Assembly: GCA_031276685.1 (NCBI GenBank)
Contig: JAISMQ010000156.1
Span: 1 to 8,708, forward strand
Source of the DNA: Treponema sp.
GTDB taxonomy: Bacteria; Spirochaetota; Spirochaetia; Treponematales; Breznakiellaceae
Direction: 5' to 3'
DNA length: 8,708 nt
Shown: positions 1 to 6,362 of the stretch, one piece after another
How the letters are laid out: the number at the start of each line of letters is the position of its first letter
How positions within the stretch are numbered: the first letter of the stretch is position 1
The notes under the pieces: generated by a model
Databases searched by the model: none
What the model was told of the DNA's origin: nothing
The model's input: the letters and a program-made list of their open reading frames with translations, nothing else
Translations under genes and position numbers: made by a program

Positions 1-164
1 CGGTTTCCAATGTGCTGGACATCTACATTCTGAACAACGGATTAAGGCAGGGCCGTTACAGCATGTCCACGGCGGTGGGCCTGGTGAATTCCCTGGTTGC
101 CCTGTTCCTGATCGTGGTGGCAAACAAAACCGCGAACAAAGTGTCCGGCAGCGGGCTGTGGTAG
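1..164 (+). CDS. Carbohydrate ABC transporter permease, LplB-like (C-terminal fragment)
   Basis: Only the last 53 residues are visible, read from position 3 to a TAG at 162-164; the gene begins left of the window. The fragment reads D-I-Y-I-L-N-N-G-L, then Y-S-M-S-T-A-V-G-L, then one hydrophobic membrane span (about residues 24-40) and a short basic tail ending G-S-G-L-W. This is the typical C-terminus of the first permease (LplB/YtfT-like, CUT1 family) of sugar ABC importers of the LplABC type, where 'STAVGL' and a terminal 'GLW' recur. It would form one half of the inner-membrane channel with the permease that starts 13 bases downstream. The very short gap and the strong ribosome binding site overlapping its stop indicate one transcript. 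Substrate cannot be told from this fragment. Confidence 0.85.
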   Translation, partial: VSNVLDIYILNNGLRQGRYSMSTAVGLVNSLVALFLIVVANKTANKVSGSGLW

Positions 165-170
165 GAGGAG
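163..170 (+). promoter_or_regulatory. Ribosome binding site of the second permease
   Basis: AGGAGGAG lies 6 bases before the ATG at 177 and overlaps the TAG stop of the upstream permease. It is a near-perfect Shine-Dalgarno match, fixes the start of the second permease, and suggests translational coupling between the two permease genes. Confidence 0.85.
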
Positions 171-176
171 TACGGA

Positions 177-1085
177 ATGCTGAAGTACCGCAGATCGCCA
201 TCCGAATCGATCTTTGTAGCCTTGAATACGGCCTTTATGATCCTCCTCTGCGCGGCGACCCGGTATCCGTTCATCTATATTTTGGCCTATTCCCTTAACG
301 AAGGCTCCGATGCGACCAGGGGAGGCATATATCTGTTCCCGCGAAAATTCACCCTGTTCAACTACAAGTATGTCTTGAACAACGGTACAATGCAGAGCGC
401 GTATATTATTACTATAGGCAGGACCGTATTGGGGACCCTGCTGGGCCTCGTTGTTACCGGCATTACCGCCTATGGGGTCTCCTTCCGTAATCTGCCCTAC
501 AGAAAAACTGTCATGTTCTACATGCTTATCCCTATGCTTTTTAGCGGCGGCCTTGTCCCCTACTACATACAGCTTGCAAATATGCGCCTTATCAATACCT
601 TTTGGGTCTTTGTGATCCCCGGACTGTTCAATATTTGGAACATGTTTGTGCTGATGAAATTTTTCTCGGGGATTCCGGAAAGCCTGCGGGAATCGGCCAT
701 CATCGACGGCGCCAACGAACTGACCGTCCTGTGGAAGATAATCGTCCCCGTCGCCATGCCCGCCATCGCGGCCATCGCCCTTTTTACCGCCGTGGGTCAC
801 TGGAACGACTGGTTCACCGGCGCGTTCTTCGTGAACAATATTAAGCTCATCCCGGTATCAACCTACCTCCAGCGGCTCCTTATGGCGGATTCGCTTGCAA
901 CCATCACGGGCAATCAAGAAATGGGCGCCGAAGAAGTATTCCGCAACAGCCAAGTCGCCACTATGACACTGAAGGCCCTTAAAACCGCCGCGGTAATGGT
1001 GGGTACCCTGCCAATACTCTGCGTATATCCGTTTTTGCAGCGTTACTTTGTAAAGGGCGTACTGATTGGTTCTATTAAAGGATAA
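177..1085 (+). CDS. Carbohydrate ABC transporter permease, LplC/YtcP-like
   Basis: A complete 302-residue inner-membrane permease of the CUT1 sugar-importer family, about the usual length for LplC-type subunits. About six hydrophobic spans are visible (roughly 15-37, 75-98, 112-134, 141-165, 186-208 and 268-288). The cytoplasmic ATPase-docking loop (EAA motif) is at residues 172-195: E-S-A-I-I-D-G-A-N-E followed by I-I-V-P-V-A-M-P. The C-terminus Y-P-F-L-Q-R-Y-F-V-K-G-V-L-I-G-S-I-K-G is characteristic of LplC/YtcP proteins. The start is fixed by the strong ribosome binding site at 163-170. It would pair with the upstream permease and receive sugar from the binding protein encoded next. No ATPase gene is present; in this family a shared MsmK/UgpC-type ATPase encoded elsewhere often serves several importers. 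The likely substrate class is an oligosaccharide or glycoside, but this is inference from family only. Confidence 0.93.
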   Translation: MLKYRRSPSESIFVALNTAFMILLCAATRYPFIYILAYSLNEGSDATRGGIYLFPRKFTLFNYKYVLNNGTMQSAYIITIGRTVLGTLLGLVVTGITAYGVSFRNLPYRKTVMFYMLIPMLFSGGLVPYYIQLANMRLINTFWVFVIPGLFNIWNMFVLMKFFSGIPESLRESAIIDGANELTVLWKIIVPVAMPAIAAIALFTAVGHWNDWFTGAFFVNNIKLIPVSTYLQRLLMADSLATITGNQEMGAEEVFRNSQVATMTLKALKTAAVMVGTLPILCVYPFLQRYFVKGVLIGSIKG

Positions 1086-1088
1086 CCG

Positions 1089-1118
1089 TGGAATTCCATG
1101 CCTTCATCTTGGGATGAA
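1089..1118 (+). other. Intercistronic dyads between permease and binding-protein genes
   Basis: The 63-base gap between the permease stop and the binding-protein start holds a 10-bp self-complementary palindrome, TGGAATTCCA (1089-1098), and a stem-loop, TTCATC-TTGG-GATGAA (1103-1118: 6-bp stem, 4-base loop). There is no T-tract, so this is not an intrinsic terminator. Inference: a transcript-stabilising or processing element that lets the binding protein be made in excess of the permeases. A TATAAT hexamer follows at 1127-1132, but no good -35 is seen. Confidence 0.4.
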
Positions 1119-1136
1119 TTGGAATATATAATCGCG

Positions 1137-1144
1137 AAGGAGAG
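1137..1144 (+). promoter_or_regulatory. Ribosome binding site of the binding protein
   Basis: AAGGAGAG ends 4 bases before the ATG at 1149. It selects that ATG, which opens a clear signal peptide, over the in-frame ATG at 1098, which lacks a comparable site and would prepend 17 polar and acidic residues. Confidence 0.85.
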
Positions 1145-1148
1145 TAGT

Positions 1149-2843
1149 ATGAAGAAGTTGTTTGTAACATTCTTTTGTATGGCGCTGGCCTGTTTTTCTC
1201 TGTCCGCAGGCGGCAGGCAGCAGTCCGGTGGAGGAAGCCCCGCCGCTTCAACTGCAGGGACCGTTCCCCAGGGTTATGCCGTACCGGTAAGCCAGGGCGG
1301 TGAACTAACCGATACCTTCACAATTTTTGCCGGTTGGAATGTTATTTCCCCCGATGATACCATTATGCAGCGGTACCTGCGGGAAAAAACCGGTATTAAT
1401 TTTAGGGTGAAGGGTATTCAGTCGAATGATGTACAGACCAGCGTCAACCTGATGCTTGCCAGCGGTGAACAGTTGGCCGATATACTGGTTTTAGGCAGAA
1501 ACATGACGATCAGGAACGCCCTGATAGATTCGGGGAAGGTAATGGAACTGTCATCGTTATACAACAGCAAAACATTGACGACTATTCCAAATATACCACA
1601 AAAAATCAAAGACTATGTGGTTGAATCAAATGGGAAAATATTTGTAATTCCGGGTTATTACGCTCAGGATCCCGACGATCCCTGGCCGGGCTGGACTTTG
1701 GACGCATTCTGGATCAGGACCGACTTAATGCAGCAGGCCGGGGTCACCGAGCAGGATTTGTCCACACTGGCGGGCTTTGAAGAGGCCCTGCGCAAGTTCA
1801 AGGCACTGAGAAATCCCGCAGGCAATCCTATGATACCCATGAGCTTTATCCAGAATACTCATCAAGAAAGAATTATTCTTGCCATGTTCGGTGTCGATAT
1901 GGCGGACGGCGTCAGCGGTATGCCTCCCGTCATGAATATCGGCGGTAAGTATGTATTTGCCTTTGACAATCCCGATTACCTTGAGGCGTTCAAGTGGATG
2001 AGCCGCCTGTATAACGAGGGGCTTATCGACATGGAGGTTACTACCCAGAACGCCGAACGGTTCCAGGAAAAACTTGAAAGCGGCCAGTTCGCCGGCTATG
2101 CGGGCAACGGAAGCCAGGGTACGTGGGATTATTGGAAAGAGATGAAAGGACCCGAGGACGGTCCGGCACGCTGGTATATGTACCCATTTCAGTCTCCCAA
2201 GGTTGCTGGTAAAAGCAAACAGGCAGTTATATACATAAATCCCTTTCCAAGCCATTACATATTCATCAGTAACGATACCAGGCGCCTGAACGCGGTTACC
2301 CACTACCTTGAATGGGCACAGGAACCTGTGTATTATCGCCAGCATGAAGCGGATAATGGCCCGGTGGGAACAACATGGTGGTTTACTGATGATGCAAAAA
2401 TGCAATGGCAGTTTGAAACCGGATATGAACAGGAACGTCAATCCGGCGATGCGACCCGGACAGCCAGAATGTCCCCCCAGCTTTATATGGTATCGCCTTA
2501 TGCCAAGAACTGGTATCCGTGGTTCAACATGAAGGCGGATGCCGTGGTGGCTCCGGGTAATCTTTTGAATGTCAAATACTGTAATTACATCGGTCAGGAA
2601 ATCGTAAATCACCGGGTAATAAACAACATGGATATGGTACAGGCCCCCCCTGACGGGGTCATCGCACAGAACCTTCCAACCTTGAACCAGGTGCGGGACG
2701 AATACACCGCCAAGATGATCATGGCCAAGACTCAGGCGGAGTGCGAGACGGTGTACCGTGAGTTCCTCCGCATGCTTGAAACCAGGGCCAACTGGTCCGG
2801 CATGAAGGCCGAGTGGGAACGGCTTTACGGCGCAATAAGATAG
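1149..2843 (+). CDS. Extracellular sugar-binding protein (LplA-like, SBP family 1) of the ABC importer
   Basis: A 564-residue exported solute-binding protein, in the size range of LplA-type members. The start at 1149 follows AAGGAGAG and opens M-K-K with a hydrophobic core (residues 4-20). The core is followed by A-G-G-R-Q-Q-S-G-G-G and a Ser/Ala/Gly/Pro linker to about residue 40, as in anchored binding proteins. The expected lipobox Cys is not at the junction; Cys10 and Cys15 lie inside the hydrophobic core. Residues 100-113 (N-L-M-L-A-S-G-E-Q-L-A-D-I-L) match the conserved N-lobe segment of family 1 binding proteins. The C-terminal half is rich in Trp/Tyr, including G-T-T-W-W near residues 407-411, as expected for stacking against sugar rings. 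It captures sugar outside the inner membrane and delivers it to the two permeases encoded upstream. Here it is last in the operon. The stop TAG is immediately followed by TAA. The exact ligand is unknown. Confidence 0.92.
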   Translation: MKKLFVTFFCMALACFSLSAGGRQQSGGGSPAASTAGTVPQGYAVPVSQGGELTDTFTIFAGWNVISPDDTIMQRYLREKTGINFRVKGIQSNDVQTSVNLMLASGEQLADILVLGRNMTIRNALIDSGKVMELSSLYNSKTLTTIPNIPQKIKDYVVESNGKIFVIPGYYAQDPDDPWPGWTLDAFWIRTDLMQQAGVTEQDLSTLAGFEEALRKFKALRNPAGNPMIPMSFIQNTHQERIILAMFGVDMADGVSGMPPVMNIGGKYVFAFDNPDYLEAFKWMSRLYNEGLIDMEVTTQNAERFQEKLESGQFAGYAGNGSQGTWDYWKEMKGPEDGPARWYMYPFQSPKVAGKSKQAVIYINPFPSHYIFISNDTRRLNAVTHYLEWAQEPVYYRQHEADNGPVGTTWWFTDDAKMQWQFETGYEQERQSGDATRTARMSPQLYMVSPYAKNWYPWFNMKADAVVAPGNLLNVKYCNYIGQEIVNHRVINNMDMVQAPPDGVIAQNLPTLNQVRDEYTAKMIMAKTQAECETVYREFLRMLETRANWSGMKAEWERLYGAIR

Positions 2844-2895
2844 TAATGCTAAATGAATTATTCCCTGGTCCTGCGCGCGCCTGGACAGTGCGGTG

Positions 2896-4230
2896 TCAGA
2901 TCTCCAGGGCGAACACCTTGCTGCGGCGGCTGCGGTCGTAGATCTGCTGTCTTTTTTCGGGGAGGCTTTCTACGCCCAGCTCCCGGAAGCCCAGGGATTC
3001 AAACCAGTCCTGGGTGTGCGTGGTTAGGACAAAGACCCGCGTCATGCCCCTTTTCCTGGCCCGGTCGATCAGGTAGCCCACGATTCGGCGGCCCAGGCCC
3101 ATGTCCGCGTAGAGGGGGTCCGTGGCGATGGCGGCAATTTCCCCCTGGGCTTCGCCCCAGTCGTGGAGGGCGCCGCAGGCGTGGACGGACCCGTCAATTT
3201 CAAAGACCGCGAAGTCCTCTTTTTTTTCGAGGATCTGATCGGCGCTCCGCTTGATAAGGATGCCCTGGCGTACCAGGGGGTCCATAAGGCGCAGGATAAC
3301 CGGAATATCGCGGCTGCGCAGGGGCCGGATTGCCTCGTACTCGTCGCTGTAGATCATGGTACCGGAGCCCAGGTTGGAGAAGAGTTCCCGTAAAATGGCG
3401 CCGTCTTCCCGGCCGTTGACAATGTGGACCCGCTCTACCCCGGCCTGGGACGCTTTAAGGGCCAGGGTCAGTTCCTCCAACGCCCGGTCATGATCATCGC
3501 TCTGCCCGGCGCCGTTAAGCCGGAGAACGGTTTCCGCCTCCGCAGGGGTTAGCCGCAGTACGCGGCCTTCTTCCCCAAGCTCGATGCCTTCCGGCAGGCG
3601 GTGGGTCTGCGCCCGCAGGCCCCCGTCCAGGGACGCGAAGAACAGTTTGACCGCCCCCAGTGCGCCGGCGGAGGCCAGGGCGATTTCATCGCTGGGCACG
3701 TTGTAGGGTTTTCCCGCCGGGCTGTAGCCGATGCAGGGGAGGATGGGCACCATCCCCTGATCCAGGGCTTTGGTAATGGAGTCGGTAAGGATCTTGTCCA
3801 CCGCGCCGGTATGCTCCATATCGGTGCCTTCGATGACCCCGATGCCGCGGGCCCGGACAAAGTTGCCGATTACCGCGTCTACCCGGCTTCCCGCCAGGCC
3901 GGTCATAAAGCGGGCGGCTACATGGAAGGCCGCCATCTCCACAAAGGGGATCGCGGTGGCGGTAGTGATTCTGGTGGAGCGGGTATAGGACGACACGATG
4001 CCGTACTCCCCAAGCACCGAATCGATCCACTCCTTGGCCCCCGGCACGATGACCACCCGGAATCCGGTCCGGGCCAGCAGGGCCAGGTCTTTGACAAAAA
4101 ACGGAAAGGCGGGATCTTCGGTTACGGGGAAATCGATCTTGAAAACCATCGTGGAGCCTTCGAACCGGCTCTGGTAGTGAAAGGCTTCCCGAATCAACTC
4201 TACGCGGGACCATGGTTTGCCGTTTTGCAT
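2896..4230 (-). CDS. argA: Amino-acid N-acetyltransferase (N-acetylglutamate synthase)
   Basis: A 444-residue classical ArgA, nearly the length of the E. coli enzyme (443). It transfers acetyl from acetyl-CoA to glutamate, the first step of arginine biosynthesis, in the cytoplasm. Residues about 25-290 form the amino-acid-kinase-like domain, which normally binds the arginine feedback inhibitor: V-V-I-V-P-G-A-K-E-W-I-D (59-70) and Y-N-V-P-S-D-E-I-A-L-A (176-186). Residues about 292-444 form the GNAT acetyltransferase domain with G-E-I-A-A-I-A-T-D-P (363-372), the CoA loop Y-A-D-M-G-L-G-R-R (374-382), W-F-E-S-L-G-F (409-415) and the ArgA-specific end L-P-E-K-R-Q-Q-I-Y-D-R-S-R-R-S-K-V. The CoA loop has Ala375 where GNAT proteins usually carry Gln or Arg. 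The ATG has no recognisable Shine-Dalgarno sequence; a promoter-like pair lies directly against it. It is convergent with the transporter operon and divergent from iorAB, with no other arginine gene in view. Confidence 0.93.
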   Translation of the reverse strand: MQNGKPWSRVELIREAFHYQSRFEGSTMVFKIDFPVTEDPAFPFFVKDLALLARTGFRVVIVPGAKEWIDSVLGEYGIVSSYTRSTRITTATAIPFVEMAAFHVAARFMTGLAGSRVDAVIGNFVRARGIGVIEGTDMEHTGAVDKILTDSITKALDQGMVPILPCIGYSPAGKPYNVPSDEIALASAGALGAVKLFFASLDGGLRAQTHRLPEGIELGEEGRVLRLTPAEAETVLRLNGAGQSDDHDRALEELTLALKASQAGVERVHIVNGREDGAILRELFSNLGSGTMIYSDEYEAIRPLRSRDIPVILRLMDPLVRQGILIKRSADQILEKKEDFAVFEIDGSVHACGALHDWGEAQGEIAAIATDPLYADMGLGRRIVGYLIDRARKRGMTRVFVLTTHTQDWFESLGFRELGVESLPEKRQQIYDRSRRSKVFALEI

Positions 4231-4236
4231 AGGCTA

Positions 4237-4265
4237 AGAATAAACATTACCGGGCGGTCTAGCAA
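4237..4265 (-). promoter_or_regulatory. Candidate argA promoter, placed for a leaderless transcript
   Basis: On the minus strand, TTGCTA (4265-4260) and TATTCT (4242-4237) are separated by exactly 17 bases, each matching 4 of 6 sigma-70 consensus bases. Only six bases separate the -10 from the argA ATG (first base 4230), so initiation about 7 bases downstream would start at the ATG itself. The absence of a Shine-Dalgarno sequence agrees with this. The call rests on pattern only. Confidence 0.45.
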
Positions 4266-4268
4266 TAT

Positions 4269-4297
4269 TTGGCCCGGCGGTGTATAGTCGGCAGAAT
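4269..4297 (+). promoter_or_regulatory. Weak candidate iorAB promoter region
   Basis: Two imperfect options face iorA. TTGGCC (4269-4274) with CAGAAT (4292-4297) has a 17-base spacer and 4 of 6 matches each. TATAGT (4283-4288) matches 5 of 6 bases of the -10 consensus but has no -35. Either would place the start near 4295-4304, at or just before the inverted repeat that follows. I cannot choose between them. Confidence 0.3.
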
Positions 4298-4300
4298 TCG

Positions 4301-4323
4301 CTGAAGCTTTCCCAAAGCTTCAG
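4301..4323. repeat. Perfect 10-bp inverted repeat in the argA-iorA divergent region
   Basis: CTGAAGCTTT and AAAGCTTCAG are exact reverse complements separated by CCC. As RNA this is a 10-bp hairpin with a 3-base loop; as DNA it is a dyad fit for a dimeric repressor. No T-tract follows on either strand, which argues against an intrinsic terminator. It lies 32 bases before the iorA ATG, probably at the 5' end of the iorAB leader, and 70 bases upstream of the argA ATG, so it could control one or both genes. Confidence 0.6.
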
Positions 4324-4355
4324 ATTCCGGGAGAAGCCCTTACCTGTCACGAAAC

Positions 4356-6362
4356 ATGAAGAAACTTTTAATGGGGAACGAGGCCATTGCCCTGGGGGCC
4401 CTGCGGGCCGGGGTTGAACTGGCCGCCGGGTATCCCGGCACCCCTTCCACGGAAATTCTTGAAACCCTGGCCAAGCACCGGGCCGGGGCGGTTCCGCCCG
4501 GTTCCGGCGGGGAATCGCGCCCCGAGGGGTCCTCCCTTATTCACGTGGAATGGTCGGTGAACGAAAAATCCGCCCTGGAAGTCGCCGCCGGGGCCGCCTG
4601 GGCCGGGGGGCGGGCCCTGGTTACGATGAAGCAGGTCGGCCTTAACGTGGCCAGCGATCCGCTGATGAGCCTTAACTACCTGGGGGTCCAGGGCGCCCTG
4701 GTGGTAGTCGTGGCGGACGATCCGGGGCCTATTTCTTCCCAGACGGAACAGGATACCCGCCACTTTGGAATCTACGCCAAGATCGCCGTTTTTGATCCCG
4801 CCTCCCCGGAGGAAGCCTACACCATGATTGGCGACGCCTTCGCCTGTTCCGAAAAGTACCGCCGCCCCGTTATCTTCCGGCCCACCACAAGGGTCTGCCA
4901 CAGTTATGCTTCGGTAGAGCTGCTGCCCCCCCGCGCGGGGCCGGCGGAAGACCGCCTGATGGGGGGCCGCCTGATGGGGGGCCGCCTGGCGGAAGGCCGC
5001 CTGGCGGAGGACCGCCCTGCGGGTTTTGAGAAGCAGGGGGGGCGCTGGGTGATCTTTCCCGGCCTTAGCTATCGCAGCCATCTGAAAATCGAAGAAGATC
5101 TGCGGAACATGGCGGATGATTTTTCGGGCTACTCTGCCAACAGGATCACTGCGGAGGGTCCCGTTCCCGGGCCGCCGGCGGGGCGCGGCGTTTCCGCCCC
5201 GCGCAGGGGTATTGCCTGCGGCGGGGTAAGCCGGGCCTATGTAAAGGAGCTTGCGGCGGGTTTTGCCCCCGGCCCCCGGCTTCTGGAAATTGCCTCTTTC
5301 CCCTTTCCGGAGGGCCTGGCCCGGCGGTTCCTGGAGGGCCTTGACGAAGTCCTTGTGGTAGAGGAACTGGACCCGGTTATCGAGGACGCCCTGACCAGGC
5401 TCTGCGGCGCGGAGCGTCTGGCCGTCCGTATCCGGGGCAAGCGCAGCGGCGATACGCCGCAGGCGGGGGAAATCACCCTCGCCAGTCTTGAACGGCTGCT
5501 GGGGGCTTTCCTTGGCCCTGCCGCCGCGCCGGAGGGCAAGGCGGCGGCTGATAAGCCGTCGGCCCCGGCCGGGGAAACCGCGCTTCCGGTACGGGCGCCG
5601 GTCCTCTGCGCGGGCTGTCCCCACCGGGCCTCGTTTTTCGCCGTTAAGGAAGCTGTGCGCCTTTTTGAAGGCGGTACCCGTAAGGCGGTTTATTCCGGGG
5701 ACATCGGCTGTTATACCCTGGGGAACGCCCCGCCCCTGGACATGGTGGATACCTGTCTTTGCATGGGGGCCGGGATCACCGCCGCCCAGGGCATCAACCG
5801 GATGGAAGCTTCCCTGGGGAAGGACACCCTGAACTTCGCCTTTATCGGGGACTCCACGTTTTTCCACACCGGGATCCCCGGCCTGGTAAACGCCGTCTAC
5901 AACGACGCCAACATAATTGCGGTCATTCTGGACAACGGTACTACCGCCATGACCGGGAACCAGCCCCACCCCGGTACGGGTTTTTCCATCTGCGGTTCCC
6001 CGGCAAAAAAGATCAGTATTCCTGCGGTGCTGGGGGCGCTGGGGCTTGGGGACGCGCCGCGCCTTAACCCGTTTGATTTCCCCGCCGCCAAAGAGGGCCT
6101 GGCTTCGCTGCTGGGCAAAACGGGGGTACGGGCCCTTGTTTTCGAAGCCCCCTGTATCATGCTTTCCAGGGGCGGCCCCCCCTGCGGCATTGACGCGGAA
6201 CGCTGTACCGGATGCGGCCTCTGCGTCAGGAAGCTGGGCTGCCCCGCCATATCCGCCGCGCCCCAGGGCCAAAGCCACCGCATTGATCCGGCCCTCTGCA
6301 CCGGATGCGGCCTGTGCCGCCATGTCTGCGCCTTTGGCGCGATTACGGGGGGCAAGCCGTGA
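4356..6362 (+). CDS. iorA: Indolepyruvate:ferredoxin oxidoreductase, alpha subunit
   Basis: This 668-residue catalytic subunit oxidatively decarboxylates indolepyruvate and other aryl-pyruvates to aryl-acetyl-CoA, reducing ferredoxin; it acts in the cytoplasm with IorB. The N-terminus M-K-K-L-L-M-G-N-E-A-I-A and G-Y-P-G-T-P-S-T-E-I-L-E is diagnostic of IorA and fixes the ATG, although no good Shine-Dalgarno sequence precedes it. The N-terminal domain continues through Q-T-E-Q-D-T-R-H-F-G. C-A-G-C-P-H-R starts at Cys418. The thiamine-diphosphate site shows G-D-I-G-C-Y-T-L-G (448-456) and G-D-S (498) through D-N (526-527). Two ferredoxin-like [4Fe-4S] motifs close the protein: Cys617/620/623/629 and Cys648/651/654/658. 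A Gly/Arg-rich tandem repeat (about residues 200-219) sits in the linker after the N-terminal domain and may explain some excess length. Its stop overlaps the iorB start. G+C is very high. Confidence 0.95.
   Translation: MKKLLMGNEAIALGALRAGVELAAGYPGTPSTEILETLAKHRAGAVPPGSGGESRPEGSSLIHVEWSVNEKSALEVAAGAAWAGGRALVTMKQVGLNVASDPLMSLNYLGVQGALVVVVADDPGPISSQTEQDTRHFGIYAKIAVFDPASPEEAYTMIGDAFACSEKYRRPVIFRPTTRVCHSYASVELLPPRAGPAEDRLMGGRLMGGRLAEGRLAEDRPAGFEKQGGRWVIFPGLSYRSHLKIEEDLRNMADDFSGYSANRITAEGPVPGPPAGRGVSAPRRGIACGGVSRAYVKELAAGFAPGPRLLEIASFPFPEGLARRFLEGLDEVLVVEELDPVIEDALTRLCGAERLAVRIRGKRSGDTPQAGEITLASLERLLGAFLGPAAAPEGKAAADKPSAPAGETALPVRAPVLCAGCPHRASFFAVKEAVRLFEGGTRKAVYSGDIGCYTLGNAPPLDMVDTCLCMGAGITAAQGINRMEASLGKDTLNFAFIGDSTFFHTGIPGLVNAVYNDANIIAVILDNGTTAMTGNQPHPGTGFSICGSPAKKISIPAVLGALGLGDAPRLNPFDFPAAKEGLASLLGKTGVRALVFEAPCIMLSRGGPPCGIDAERCTGCGLCVRKLGCPAISAAPQGQSHRIDPALCTGCGLCRHVCAFGAITGGKP
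4953..5012 (+). repeat. Four 15-bp tandem units inside iorA
   Basis: Four in-frame 15-base units run at 4953-4967, 4968-4982, 4983-4997 and 4998-5012. The first two are identical (encoding RLMGG twice); the third and fourth encode RLAEG and RLAED. Degenerate part-units flank them: A-E-D before, R-P-A-G after. Because the unit is a multiple of three, gain or loss of copies would keep the reading frame. The repeat falls in the linker region of IorA, not in a cofactor-binding motif. Confidence 0.85.

Noticed and set aside
42..800. A 252-codon minus-strand open frame over the permease genes
   Set aside because: It is antisense to two well-supported permease genes. Its product is His/Asp/Gln-rich with no domain, and no ribosome binding site was seen.
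1098..1148. ATG at 1098 as the start of the binding protein
   Set aside because: It would place 17 polar and acidic residues before the signal peptide; the ATG at 1149 has a strong Shine-Dalgarno sequence and opens M-K-K plus a hydrophobic core.
2844..2895. Terminator between the binding-protein gene and argA
   Set aside because: Only GTCC/GGAC and short GC-alternating pairings are present, with no U-tract on either strand, too weak to call.
2853..3254. A 133-codon plus-strand open frame over the 3' end of argA
   Set aside because: It is a composition-driven shadow of argA, rich in Gly, Arg, Pro and Ser, with no domain and no ribosome binding site.
5036..5042. Poly-G runs of six or seven bases (5036-5042, 6751-6757, also 6346-6351 and inside the 15-bp repeat) as phase-variation switches
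   Set aside because: Treponemes do use poly-G switches, but known ones are usually longer. Runs this short are expected in DNA this G+C-rich, and iorA and iorB are not typical contingency genes.
4368..6323. A 651-codon open frame antisense to nearly all of iorA
   Set aside because: iorA is a clear, conserved gene with very high G+C at third positions, which removes stops from the complementary frame. The antisense product has no recognisable motif and is extremely rich in Gly, Arg and Pro.
6305..6358. ATG at 6305 as the start of iorB
   Set aside because: The added residues are an out-of-frame reading of the second iorA ferredoxin motif and do not resemble IorB; the GTG at 6359 gives a GTGA overlap and normal length.
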